Source of the DNA: CALDTK01 sp963837005
Lineage (GTDB): Bacteria; Bacteroidota; Bacteroidia; Chitinophagales; Saprospiraceae
NCBI GenBank assembly: GCA_963837005.1
Contig: CAWIMC010000001.1
Span: 1,736,001-1,800,000, forward strand
Length of the DNA: 64,000 nt
Direction: 5' to 3'
Shown here: in pieces, positions 27,706 to 36,555 of the stretch
Layout: every line of letters begins with the position of its first letter
How positions within the stretch are numbered: position 1 is the first letter of the stretch
Translations under genes and position numbers: made by a program
Notes under the pieces: model-generated
Told to the model about the DNA's origin: nothing
Seen by the model: the letters and a program-made list of their open reading frames with translations, nothing else
Databases searched by the model: none

Positions 27706-28848
27706 ATGCAAAAAATCCTCTTCATCGACCGCGACGGCACCCTCGCCCTCGAACCCGCCGACCAACAACTCGACAGTCCCGCCAAGCTGACCTTCTACCC
27801 GGAGGTCATGCGCTACCTCGGCCGCATCGCGCGCGAGACGGACTACCGGCTCGTGATGGTGACGAATCAGGACGGCCTCGGCACCGACAGCTTCCCGGAG
27901 GAGACGTTTTGGCCGACGCAGGAGCTGATATTGCGGACGCTCGAGGGTGAGGGCATCCGCTTCGACGAGATCGTGATTGATAGGACCTTCGCGAGCGAGG
28001 GGGCGCTTACGCGAAAACCGAATACGGGTTTGCTCACGCAATATATTGAGGGTGATTTCGACCTGGCCAACTCCTTCGTGATCGGCGACCGACTGACGGA
28101 TATGAAGCTGGCCAAAAACCTCGGGGCCAAGGGCATACTCATCGGCTACGGTGGACTGGGAGATGGGGAAGTCGAGGGTGAAGAGTTGAGCGTTGAGAGT
28201 GGCCCGGCAGGCGTGATTGCCTTGCGGACCGACCACTGGCGCGACGTCCACACGTTTTTGCGAAAGCAGAATAGGCGCACCGTCCATCACCGCAAAACCA
28301 ACGAAACCGACATCCTCGTCTCGCTCGACCTGGCTGGAGAGGGCCGCGCCAATGTCTCGACGGGACTGCACTTCTTCGACCACATGCTCGACCAGATCGC
28401 GCGCCACGGCGGCATCGACCTCGACATCACGGCCACCGGTGACCTCCACATCGACGAGCACCACACCGTCGAGGATACGGGGCTGGCGCTGGGGGAGGCT
28501 TTCGCCAAAACCTTGGGCGACAAGCGCGGCCTGATGCGCTACGGCTTTGCACTGCCAATGGACGACGCCGAGGCGCACGTCTCGGTAGACTTCGGGGGTC
28601 GCCCGTGGATCGTGTGGGACGTAGCCTTCCAGCGCGAGCGCGTCGGAGACCTGCCGACGGAGATGGTGTTCCACTTCTTCAAATCCTTCTCGGACGCCGC
28701 TAAGTGCAACCTCAACGTGCGCTGCCAGGGCGACAACGAACACCATAAAATCGAGGCCATCTTCAAGGCCTTCGCGCGGGCGATCCGTATGGCGCTACAG
28801 GTCGATATCGAGGACGAAGGCCTGCCGACGACCAAGGGGATAGTGTAG
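27706..28848 (+). CDS. hisB: Bifunctional histidinol-phosphatase / imidazoleglycerol-phosphate dehydratase
   Basis: The N-terminal HAD phosphatase (residues 1-165) has FIDRDGT, VTNQDG and GDRLTDMKLAKNLGA. The C-terminal dehydratase has its metal-binding His clusters HFFDHMLDQIARHGG, DEHHTVEDT and GDNEHHKIEAIFKAFARA. It catalyses steps 6 and 8 of histidine synthesis. The 380-residue length is slightly long because the inter-domain region (residues about 150-168) carries a Glu/Gly-rich insert (GDGEVEGEELSVES) resembling a translated REP element. No other his gene is next to it, so it is an orphan of the pathway here. The dispersed word encodes AFAKT at a conserved position before LGDKRG. Confidence 0.96.
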   Translation: MQKILFIDRDGTLALEPADQQLDSPAKLTFYPEVMRYLGRIARETDYRLVMVTNQDGLGTDSFPEETFWPTQELILRTLEGEGIRFDEIVIDRTFASEGALTRKPNTGLLTQYIEGDFDLANSFVIGDRLTDMKLAKNLGAKGILIGYGGLGDGEVEGEELSVESGPAGVIALRTDHWRDVHTFLRKQNRRTVHHRKTNETDILVSLDLAGEGRANVSTGLHFFDHMLDQIARHGGIDLDITATGDLHIDEHHTVEDTGLALGEAFAKTLGDKRGLMRYGFALPMDDAEAHVSVDFGGRPWIVWDVAFQRERVGDLPTEMVFHFFKSFSDAAKCNLNVRCQGDNEHHKIEAIFKAFARAIRMALQVDIEDEGLPTTKGIV

Positions 28849-28865
28849 AGGAGGCCAGCGTACGA

Positions 28866-29381
28866 CTACCCGCTGATGGCGAAAATGAATGCCGCAATCC
28901 CACCCACCACGATAGCCACGGTAAAGATGGCCCCGATGATAGACCCAGCCAGCGCCAGGCCCCGCCGACCACTAGCTCCATACTTGATGCGACGCCGAGC
29001 AATGATCCCGCAGACGAGAGCTGCCGGAAACGCTGCCAACACGACGTACACAATGAACGGGACACCCGCCACTGCCAAGACGTAAGCGCCGAGGCCGAGA
29101 ATCGCAGCACCAAACGAGATAATGTCTAGGGGTGCCGCCGTCTCGTGCAGGCGCGGCAGCCGGCCGTCGTGGCGGCGGGCGTATTTTGCTAAATTCCTGT
29201 CGGCGCGTTCGAGCCGGCGCAGCTCCCGGGCCTCTTTCGGGGAGAGCCAGGGGCGGCGGGGAGCTACCGTATCTGCGTGCACGAATACAGCCTCGATGCG
29301 TGCTGGCCCGCTGGTCACGGCTGCGGCAGGGCGGACGCCCGCCATGCAAAGGACGCTGATCAGCAGAAGTACTCTAGTCAT
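28866..29381 (-). CDS. Small membrane protein with DUF4190-like C-terminus
   Basis: The ATG at 29381 starts a signal peptide (MTRVLLLISVLCMAGVRPAAA). A basic linker (SPKEARELRRLERADRNLAK) follows, then two or three transmembrane segments (AAILGLGAYVLAVAGVPFIV; GLALAGSIIGAIFTVAIVVG). The Gly/Ala pattern RRGLALAG ... G is that of small DUF4190-type membrane proteins. It is paralogous to the protein encoded at 29918-30367, with the same order of signal peptide, charged linker and RRGLA(L/I)AG membrane pair. The function is unknown. Confidence 0.65.
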   Translation of the reverse strand: MTRVLLLISVLCMAGVRPAAAVTSGPARIEAVFVHADTVAPRRPWLSPKEARELRRLERADRNLAKYARRHDGRLPRLHETAAPLDIISFGAAILGLGAYVLAVAGVPFIVYVVLAAFPAALVCGIIARRRIKYGASGRRGLALAGSIIGAIFTVAIVVGGIAAFIFAISG

Positions 29382-29450
29382 AAAAGTAACGTGTTTGGTC
29401 AACATCCGATCAACGTTTGGCGGAAGACGAACGTGGTCGCTACAGCTCAC

Positions 29451-29921
29451 TTAAACACGAGATACCCGCAGCGGCTTGCCTCTAAACTCCCGAGTCTCCT
29501 CAGCCCTCACGCCCCGCAGGGCCGCCCCGAGCGGACTGTCCAAACTTATGCAGTAGGATAGCCCCGGTGCGTAGCCCTTAAGCCGTCCGATGCCGCAGGC
29601 CAGGAGGTAGTGCTCACCGGTAGCGAGTGCGACGACGCTACCGAGGCTGGCATGGTCGCCAGGCACCAGCCGCTCTGCCACGTCTAGCTGCAAGAGTTGC
29701 TCCAGCAGCACCCGCCGCTGCGCCCCGAGGCGGTTTAGCTCCTGCTGCATCATCTCGCGACTCGTCTCGAACTTGTCTCCGGCGCTCGACTTGGTGTCGC
29801 CGGTCTGATCGTCCTGCGCCTGGGCGAGCTGGGCGTCGACCGCCTCGAGGCTCGCCGCTACTTGGCGGTGCGCTGCCTCGAAGAGCAAGGCGCGAATGGG
29901 TGCTTTAGGCTCGGTTGTCAC
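29451..29921 (-). CDS. GreA/GreB-like coiled-coil protein (often mislabelled 3-oxoacyl-ACP synthase)
   Basis: The start is a GTG overlapping the TGA of the upstream gene (GTGA), so translation is coupled. The 156-residue product has a helical N-terminus with the family signature SSAGDKFETSREMMQQEL (residues about 40-57). A C-terminal beta region (SLGSVVALATGEHYLLACGI, ISLDSPLGAALRGVRAEE) resembles the FKBP-like domain of transcript cleavage factors. Such proteins are common in Bacteroidota; a role with RNA polymerase is inferred from the fold only. A longer frame upstream is not conserved-looking. Confidence 0.75.
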   Translation of the reverse strand: MTTEPKAPIRALLFEAAHRQVAASLEAVDAQLAQAQDDQTGDTKSSAGDKFETSREMMQQELNRLGAQRRVLLEQLLQLDVAERLVPGDHASLGSVVALATGEHYLLACGIGRLKGYAPGLSYCISLDSPLGAALRGVRAEETREFRGKPLRVSRV

Positions 29922-30367
29922 AGCGCAAACGAAAGGATAAGCGCGAGAATAAAGGCGTAAAAACCCGAGCCCACCAGACCGAGGATGAATCCAGCGATGG
30001 CGAGTCCGCGTTTGCCGCCCCGCGATCGTCTGCTGCGTCGCATCCCGATCGCCCCGAACACCACGGCCGCGACAAACAGTAACACCGAGGCCAGAACAAA
30101 CACACCTCCGTTCCACACCGAAAAGGAAACAAAGAAGCTAACTACCCCTAGCACGCCAGCGGCTAAGGCGGCGATAGAAAATCCGCTGGCCGATCGTGCT
30201 CCAGCATCTCCATTGGTGGTGTCCCAGTCCACCAACTTGCCCTTCTGTTCACGTCTCAGGAGCCGCTCGTCCTCCCGGATAGCGCGGTTGAGTTCGCGGA
30301 TGGACACTGGCTTTGTGGGTGTAGTGTCTGCTGCTACCGTCTGGATCGCAGGCGCGAGCCCCGTCAC
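29918..30367 (-). CDS. Small membrane protein paralogous to the 28866-29381 product
   Basis: A charged linker (IRELNRAIREDERLLRREQK) precedes transmembrane segments (IAALAAGVLGVVSFFVSF; GVFVLASVLLFVAAVVFGAI; GLAIAGFILGLVGSGFYAFI). In the same frame, upstream of the GTG at 30367, lies a signal-peptide-like stretch (TTILLLSVGLLASRPALA) without a start codon, while an ATG at about 30442 is out of frame by one. The real gene probably starts there and carries an indel. It overlaps the GreA/B-like gene by four bases. Confidence 0.6.
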   Translation of the reverse strand: MTGLAPAIQTVAADTTPTKPVSIRELNRAIREDERLLRREQKGKLVDWDTTNGDAGARSASGFSIAALAAGVLGVVSFFVSFSVWNGGVFVLASVLLFVAAVVFGAIGMRRSRRSRGGKRGLAIAGFILGLVGSGFYAFILALILSFAL

Positions 30368-30566
30368 CGTGACGGCGAGCGCTGGTCGACTGGCAAGGAG
30401 TCCGACCGAGAGGAGAAGAATCGTCGTGATAAGATCTCAGCATAGCGTTGGTGAACGTAGATGGGAGCTGCGAGGTACGACCTTCGCGGCATCCATCCCG
30501 ACCCAAGCGAGTCTTTGTGCGTTTCGGATAGTCGGACGACGGTCGTCCAACACTAATCTTCCCCCC

Positions 30567-31130
30567 ATGGCCCTGATGGAATCCACGATGCTGGCGCTCG
30601 GTACGCCCGCGCCCGACTTTACCCTCCCCGACGCGGCCAACGTCAACGCTCCCGTACACCTGAGCGTGCACGCCACCGGTGCCAGCGCGACCCTCGTGAT
30701 GTTCATTTGCAACCACTGCCCCTACGTGATTCACGTCGTCGACGAACTCGTCAAGATCGCGCACGCCTACCAACCCAAGGGGTTAAAAGTCGTCGCCATC
30801 TCCAGCAACGACGCCGAGCGCTATCCTGCCGACGGTCCTGAAAAGATGGAGGCTTTCGCCAAAACCCACGGCTTCACCTTCCCTTACTGCTACGACCAAT
30901 CGCAAGACGTCGCCAAGGCCTATGACGCCGTCTGCACCCCCGATTTCTTCCTCTTCGACGCCGACCTCGCGCTGGCCTACCGAGGCCGCCTGGACGACAG
31001 CCGCCCAAAGAGCGGCAAGCCTGTCACGGGCGAGGACATGCGCAACGCCCTCGACCTCATCCTGGCCGGGCAGAAAGTACCGGACGACATGCAGGTCCCG
31101 AGCGCCGGATGCTCGATTAAGTGGAAGTAA
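30567..31130 (+). CDS. Thioredoxin-fold (AhpC/TSA-like) peroxiredoxin or reductase
   Basis: The 187-residue product has GTPAPDFTLPDAANV at the N-terminus, the active site MFICNHCPYVIHV (a CxxC, CNHC) at about residue 52, and CTPDFFLFDADLALAYRGRLDD with the cis-Pro loop. This is the thioredoxin-family group with a CNHCP motif, in which the partner substrate is not defined. There is no signal peptide, so it is cytoplasmic. The dispersed word encodes MEAFAKTHGF. Confidence 0.88.
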   Translation: MALMESTMLALGTPAPDFTLPDAANVNAPVHLSVHATGASATLVMFICNHCPYVIHVVDELVKIAHAYQPKGLKVVAISSNDAERYPADGPEKMEAFAKTHGFTFPYCYDQSQDVAKAYDAVCTPDFFLFDADLALAYRGRLDDSRPKSGKPVTGEDMRNALDLILAGQKVPDDMQVPSAGCSIKWK

Positions 31131-31360
31131 GGGGTGCGCTGCCGCACAGGGGGTGCTCTGAAGGACTTCGCAGTCAGGGATGCGTCGTGAGACTCACGCA
31201 CCTGGCTAAGGGACCAGCCTTATGCCACCCGGGCGTAATCGGGTCATGGGCAACGGTTCAGCAGGGATTGCCGTGCCCCGCGAGCCTGCGGCATACCCGC
31301 AACACTTACAGCCCGCCACCCACCCACGCTAGACGCGCCCCAGACGTGCACGCTCGCACA
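31131..31360. other. Intergenic stretch with local stem-loops, no gene seen
   Basis: Several short stems are visible (CGTGAG/CTCACG near 31186-31200; GGGCA with TGCCC near 31248-31279), so a structured RNA or leader is possible. It carries no ORF with recognisable similarity. I see no tRNA or known riboswitch core. Confidence 0.3.
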
Positions 31361-31432
31361 GCCCATCTAGGCGAAGCCGCCCATCTAGGCGAAGCCGCCC
31401 ATCTAGCACCGCGCCCATTTAGCGTAGCGCCC
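31361..31432. repeat. CCCATCTAG/CCCATTTAG tandem units
   Basis: Four units (two identical GCCCATCTAGGCGAAGCC, then diverged copies ending TTTAGCGTAGCGCCC). They belong to the same family as the array at 12486-12715 and lie 200 bases before the sigma factor gene. Confidence 0.8.
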
Positions 31433-31552
31433 TTTTCCCACCCCGCCCGCCGTTTCCTCACTCAATCCGACCGCTTCCTCAACCGTTCACCGTTCCCGAA
31501 GCGACAGCGACCGTACGGACTGTCAATCAGAAAGTTACGCCCTGTGTAAATC

Positions 31553-31560
31553 TACCTTGC
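31553..31560 (+). promoter_or_regulatory. Candidate -7 element TACCTTGC
   Basis: TACCTTGC resembles the Bacteroidota TAnnTTTG with one mismatch. It lies 75 bases before the sigma factor start, in a locally AT-richer stretch. The -33 element is not convincing. Confidence 0.25.
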
Positions 31561-31636
31561 GTCCACATTCGGACACCCCGATTGGCCCCGAGCCCCTCGG
31601 GACTACCCCCACGCAAGCCGTACGAAACACAGAGCC

Positions 31637-32278
31637 ATGGAAAACTTCACCATCAACCCCCGCCTCTCCGACCGCGCCAAGGACGACTACCGCCTCGTCT
31701 GTGATGCTATCGCCGGCCGCCAGGACGCCTACACCCAGCTCATGGGTCGTTACCGGGGTGCTATCCACCAGATGATGGCCAAGATGGTCGGCTACACCGA
31801 GGATGCTAACGACTTGACGCAGGAGGCCTTCTCCAAGGCGTTCAACAAGCTCGCCAGCTACGAGCCCCGATACGCCTTCTCGACCTGGCTCTTCAAGATC
31901 GCCTCCAACAACGCGATCGACTTTATTCGTAAGAAGCGCGTCGTGACCCTCTCCATCGATACGACAATCAAGGAGGGCTCAGACCAGGAGTTCAGCTACA
32001 ACTTGCCTTGCGACGACGTCAACCCCGAGCAGACCCTCGTCCTCGCCCAACGTGCTAAGATGATGAGGGCCCTCGTCGGACAGCTCTCGAACAAGTACCG
32101 CCAGATGATCGAGATGCGCTTCTACCAAGAACTCAGCTACGACGAGATCGCCACCGAACTCAACATCCCCCTCGGCACCGTCAAGGCGCAGCTGTTTCGC
32201 GCCAAGGAGATGCTGCACACCCAACTCGCCGGACCGGGGGCGCTCAACTACATCAGCACCAACACCCGCAACAAGTAG
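31637..32278 (+). CDS. ECF-type RNA polymerase sigma factor
   Basis: The 213-residue product has region 2 (DANDLTQEAFSKAFNKLASY, then FSTWLFKIASNNAIDFIRKK) and region 4 (LSYDEIATELNIPLGTVKAQ) of the sigma-70 ECF group. It directs RNA polymerase to a specific set of promoters. No anti-sigma gene is adjacent. It lies 81 bases before a TonB receptor whose STN domain is of the kind that signals to ECF systems, but without FecR the link is only suggestive; it may instead be one of the housekeeping-like ECF factors common in this group. Confidence 0.92.
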   Translation: MENFTINPRLSDRAKDDYRLVCDAIAGRQDAYTQLMGRYRGAIHQMMAKMVGYTEDANDLTQEAFSKAFNKLASYEPRYAFSTWLFKIASNNAIDFIRKKRVVTLSIDTTIKEGSDQEFSYNLPCDDVNPEQTLVLAQRAKMMRALVGQLSNKYRQMIEMRFYQELSYDEIATELNIPLGTVKAQLFRAKEMLHTQLAGPGALNYISTNTRNK

Positions 32279-32359
32279 TCAGCCCGGAGCTAGTAGTCGG
32301 CCCGGAGCTAACGAAGCCCCGCACGGCCCTCTTAGCTCGCAGTCGTGTTTCTTTGCGAC

Positions 32360-35093
32360 ATGCGCGCGTATAGCATCCTTTGGCTCCTCTTGTCGGTAGC
32401 CGCGACTGGTGCTACGGCGCAGTCCGGCTCGCGAGAGACCACCTTCCAGGTCATCGACCAACCGATGTACCGCGTTCTCGACCGCCTCGGGGAGCACCTC
32501 GGACTGCAGATCTACTACGACCCCGAGACCATTCCCTACGCGTCGAGCTCGGTCCGCGACCGCGGCAACGGGGCGACCGACCTCCTAACGCAGGCCACTA
32601 TCGGTACCGTAGTGCGCATCGTGCCCTACGATGCAAAAACCTACGTTGCCGCGCCCGAACGGATTCTCGACGCAAGCTACGGACGACGCATCGTCGAAGC
32701 GTGGCGCAGCGGGGAGATGCGCTCCCCGGACGATAAAGTCGCCGCTACCCAAACCCTACGAGTCGGCAACACGACCGCGCCTGCGAGCGGGACCGCCGTT
32801 TTTGCGGGGACCATAACCGACGCTTCCTCTGGTGAACCCCTCATCGGCGCTACCGTCTTCGAAGCGCGCACCGGGCTCGGTACGGCCACCGACGTTAACG
32901 GAGCGTTCGAACTCGAGCTGGTCGCTGGGACACACCGCCTAGAACTCGGCCTGCTCGGCTACCTCGATCAGCCCGTTTCGCTCGAACTGATCGGTCCGGG
33001 TGCGCCGGTCCGCCTGACGATGCAGCCCACCACGATCGACTTCGCCGAGGTCGTCGTGAGCGCCAACTCGAGCCAGCAAAAGCAACGCGATGCCGTCCGC
33101 GGCCTCACCGTACTCAGTAGCCGCGACCTCAAGACCCTCCCCACGCTCGGCGGCGAACTCAACGTCCTGCTCGGCCTCAGCACCCAGGCCGGGGTAACGA
33201 GCACCTCGGAAGGCTCGTCGGCGATCTCGGTCCGCGGCGGTGCCCTGGACCAAAACCTCGTGCTCCAGGCGGGGATGCCGCTACTCTATCCCTCCCATGC
33301 GCTCGGCTTCTACCCCGTGTTTCATCCCGACCTCGTGGCGAACGTAGAGCTGTACAAAGGCTACGTCCCAGCGGAATTTGGCGAGCGGGCCGCGAGCGTG
33401 CTCGAGGTCAACTGGCGCAACGGTGACCTGGAGCGCTGGCGTGCGCGGGGCACCGTCGGACCGTTTGCCGGCCGCGCATCGCTAGAGGGGCCGCTCGTCA
33501 AACGGCACGTCTCCCTGCTCGTGGGTGCTCGCAAGAGCTACGTCAACTACGCCCTCGCCCGGGTGCGCGACGGCAACGTCAAACGCTCGGAGGTAGCCTT
33601 CGCGGATCTTTCGGCGCGCGTACACTCGCAGTGGAAAGGCGGGGCCGCCGACTTCAACGTCGCGCTCACGACGGACGACTTTCTCTACGCGGCGAGCTTT
33701 GGGTACGACTACAGCAACGCGCAGTACGGAGTCACCTTTCGGCAAAACCTACGGCCCGGCTTACAGGCCAGCGCCCGCCTCAGCCAGAGCGCCCTGCGCG
33801 TCGAGGAGTTCGAGATCCGCGCCACCCCAGGCACCTACACCCGCAACTCCGGCCTCACGCAGCAAACGGGGTCCGCGAAAGCTCGACTACGCCGCCGCCG
33901 AAACTTTGGCCCTCAGTGCTGGCGCAGCCGTTGACAGGTACGTTTCGGAGGGGCGCCAGCAACAGCCGGGCCCTGGGTCTCCCGCACCGGCATACGATTT
34001 TGACGACCCAGATTTGCTCGCATTGGCGGGTTTCGTAGATGCCAACTGGACTCCGAGCGACCGTTTCGAAGTCGAAGCAGGTTTTCGCGTAAGCGCCTAT
34101 CAAAGCGTGCGCCCCGCCGGCAATCGTCGCCGCTACGAGGGCCTCCCCGGCACCGATGCCCCGAGCACGCTCGAGTTCGACGCCCCCGCTGTCACCGAGT
34201 CGCTCGGGGTCTTTGCGCAACCCCGGCTCTCGGTCAGCTACCGCCTCGATCCGCGCTCCACCCTCGGGCTCGCCTACGCACGCATGACGCAGCCGGTCCA
34301 TCAGCTGAGCGCCACCGTGAGCCCTACTCCAGCGGACATCTTTTTCCTGGCGACCGACAACATCCCGGTCACGACGAGCAACGGCTACTCGCTGCAGTAC
34401 AGTCGCCCGGCGCAGAAGGGACAACACCCGATCGGACTCGACCTCGGGGCCTACGTCAGGACGAGCGACGACGCTGTTCAGACGCGAGACGGGCGTCAAC
34501 TGCGCGAAAGTGCGACCCCAGAAACAGCCGTTTACCGCGCCCCGGCGATCGCCTACGGGGCCGAGATCGGATTTATGTACGTCGGCATCCGCAATACCTG
34601 GTCGGCGTCGTATGCCTATGGCCGCAGTTTCATCGACGTGGACCGGCGCTACCCCGAGATGCAGTTTGCGAGCGGTGACCAGCTTCCCACGCCCACCGAT
34701 ATCCCCCACCAGCTCAACGTCAACTACCTCGCTAATTTTTCGGGTCGGGCCAGTTTCAACATCAATTACACCTTCGCCACTGGGCGGGCCTTCACGCCAA
34801 CGGATGGCTACGTGCCGACCAACGGTACCTTCGTGCCTACGTTCGGGAGTCTCCAGGAGGCACGACTACCGCCGACGCACCGCGTCGATATCGGCTTTAC
34901 GGTAGACAACAGCGAGAACGCCCGCCGCGGGCTGCGGGTCGGCTTCGACCTTTCGGTGTACAACTTGTTGATGCGCCAGAACCCCTTCCTCGCGTACTAC
35001 CGCCCCAACACCGCCGGTCGCTTGACGGCCTACCAGTTCTCGCTCATCGGCGAGGCTATTCCCTCACTCAACATCAACCTCCAATGGGACTGA
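32360..35093 (+). pseudogene. STN/carboxypeptidase-regulatory TonB-dependent receptor, frameshifted
   Basis: A signal peptide (ending ATAQ) is followed by an STN domain (about residues 25-90, TTFQVIDQPMYRVLDRLGEH). Next come a CarboxypepD-regulatory-like domain (about 155-235, GTITDASSGEPLIGATVFEA), the plug (SSAISVRGGALDQNLVLQ, PSHALGFYPVFHP) and the 22-stranded barrel. At about 33880 the frame shifts by one base: GLTQQTGSAK ends one frame and LDYAAAETLALSAGAA opens the next, which runs to the usual Leu-Gln-Trp terminus (LNINLQWD). Repaired, it is a complete outer-membrane importer for a large ligand. Its last bases overlap the DUF4249 start by ten, so the two are one operon. Confidence 0.85.
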
Positions 35094-36154
35094 TTACCTG
35101 GCCACGGATCGGTCTACTTACCGTGTTTGCTCTCCTGTCCACTTGGACAGCCTGCGTGCAGGAGATCCCACTGGCTGGCCCCGAGCAGGCCAAGGCCTAT
35201 CTCTTCGTCGACGGAGGGCTCGAGCGCGGGGAGAGCTTCCACACCCTCACCCTCGGCAGGACGCGCGGGCCGGGTGCCTCGAGTTTTACCGCGATCGACG
35301 ATGCCACCGTCGAGGTGGAGGACGTGGCCAGTGGCGAACGTTCTACGTTTAACAACTTCAGTCGTGGTCGCTACTCACTCGCCGAGTTTCCCGTCGGCGA
35401 CCGCGCCTACCGCCTCCGCGTCGCCACGACCGACGGTCGGACCTTCGTGTCGGCAGCCGACAGCCTCGTCGGAGACGGACCTGCCCTCACCTACCGCCCG
35501 GCCCTGATTCGGCGCTTTTTCCCGTCGGGCGATTCAGGTGTCGTCGGTGCTGGAGTCCGGATGAACTTCGCCCTACCAGGCGAACCGAGCGACGGGCTGG
35601 TCCTGATCGATCATTCGTCGGCCTTCCGGCTCAGTGATATCATTTGCGGGGGCCTGGACGGAGCACTCTCCTGTTACGTGCAAGACACGCCAGTCATCGG
35701 GCGGCTGCAGTTCGTCGAAATCGGCGACTTCACCCCTGGTACGACCGTGGTGCGCGATGTCGGCGTCTTACCGATCGACTGGCGCTTCGGAGAACTCGTC
35801 GTGGTAGCAATCAACGTGTCCCGGTATTCAGCGGGCGCTAGAGAGTACTTCAATGCGGTAGGGGCAGCCCTGCGGACCCAAGAAGGCTTTTTCGCCGCAA
35901 AACCCCTCACGCCGGCGGGCAACCTCGTGGAGACGACGGAGGGCAGGGAGGACCCTGCACCTGTGCTGGGCTACTTCGGGGTCCGGGAGCGGGAAGCGTA
36001 TTACGTGCCACTCACCACACCGGAGATTCGAGCGCTCGCCCCGCCTCCCGCCTGTGCAGTAGGCGCGATCAACGTACCTGATGTTGTCGACTGTTGCGCA
36101 TGCTTCGTGTGGGAGCGCGCCAAGTTGGAACGGCCGAGTTGGTTCCCAGGGTGA
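35084..36154 (+). CDS. DUF4249 lipoprotein partner of the TonB receptor
   Basis: A lipobox (STWTAC, cleavage before Cys 24) is followed by the DUF4249 pattern: AYLFVDGGLERGESFHTLTL, AIDDATVEVEDVASGE, YRLRVATTDGRTFVSAADS. The C-terminal Cys pairs (ACAVGAINVPDVVDCCACFV) are typical. DUF4249 proteins nearly always follow this class of TonB receptor and are thought to be surface-exposed accessory proteins. The ten-base overlap with the receptor supports co-translation. Confidence 0.9.
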   Translation: MGLITWPRIGLLTVFALLSTWTACVQEIPLAGPEQAKAYLFVDGGLERGESFHTLTLGRTRGPGASSFTAIDDATVEVEDVASGERSTFNNFSRGRYSLAEFPVGDRAYRLRVATTDGRTFVSAADSLVGDGPALTYRPALIRRFFPSGDSGVVGAGVRMNFALPGEPSDGLVLIDHSSAFRLSDIICGGLDGALSCYVQDTPVIGRLQFVEIGDFTPGTTVVRDVGVLPIDWRFGELVVVAINVSRYSAGAREYFNAVGAALRTQEGFFAAKPLTPAGNLVETTEGREDPAPVLGYFGVREREAYYVPLTTPEIRALAPPPACAVGAINVPDVVDCCACFVWERAKLERPSWFPG

Positions 36155-36553
36155 GTGGCGGAGCTTGCGGCGAGGCACAGGCTAGGGGGTAGGGGCTCGC
36201 CTTTCGGCAAAACGAATGTCGCGCGATCTGGTCTGTGGACCGTGCTGCGGAAGGATAGCCTCCGTAAAGCGCAGCGAACGGCTGAGGTAAAAAGCAGTAC
36301 CGAATCGATTACGACCAAAGAATCGCACAGAGGGGCTAGCGTTGCAGGTAGCCGTCCGAGAGCGGAGCGGGAAATACAAGAATTGTGGGGTAGGCTTGTT
36401 ATGGTACGGCGACGGAGGTATTGTGCTGCGACGGTCTAGGAAAGCATTTGTACCTATGCATTGCATGAAACGTATGTCCCGGATCGACGGATCGGAGCCG
36501 GAGGTTGGCAGGCCTTGTGATGTTTGGTATGTTGAGGGGGATGACGGGGGGTG
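36155..36553. other. Intergenic spacer, no gene seen
   Basis: Only short, low-similarity frames are present. The stretch contains one exact dispersed word (36201-36213), the last before the IS-bounded island. Composition shifts towards AT after about 36290. Confidence 0.5.
36201..36213 (-). repeat. Intergenic copy of the dispersed word
   Basis: An exact CTTTCGGCAAAAC, outside any convincing gene, 47 bases after the DUF4249 stop. The next copy on this side is 7.2 kb away, beyond the island. Confidence 0.85.
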
Positions 36554-36555
36554 TA

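Noticed and set aside
31294..31324. Faint cobalamin-riboswitch-like string (CCCGCAAC ... AGCCCGCCAC)
   Set aside because: The conserved core before it is missing and the following gene is a sigma factor, not a B12 gene.
36155..36439. Plus-strand frame of 94 codons after DUF4249
   Set aside because: No similarity, no signal, and it begins inside the DUF4249 stop region; it contains the dispersed word.
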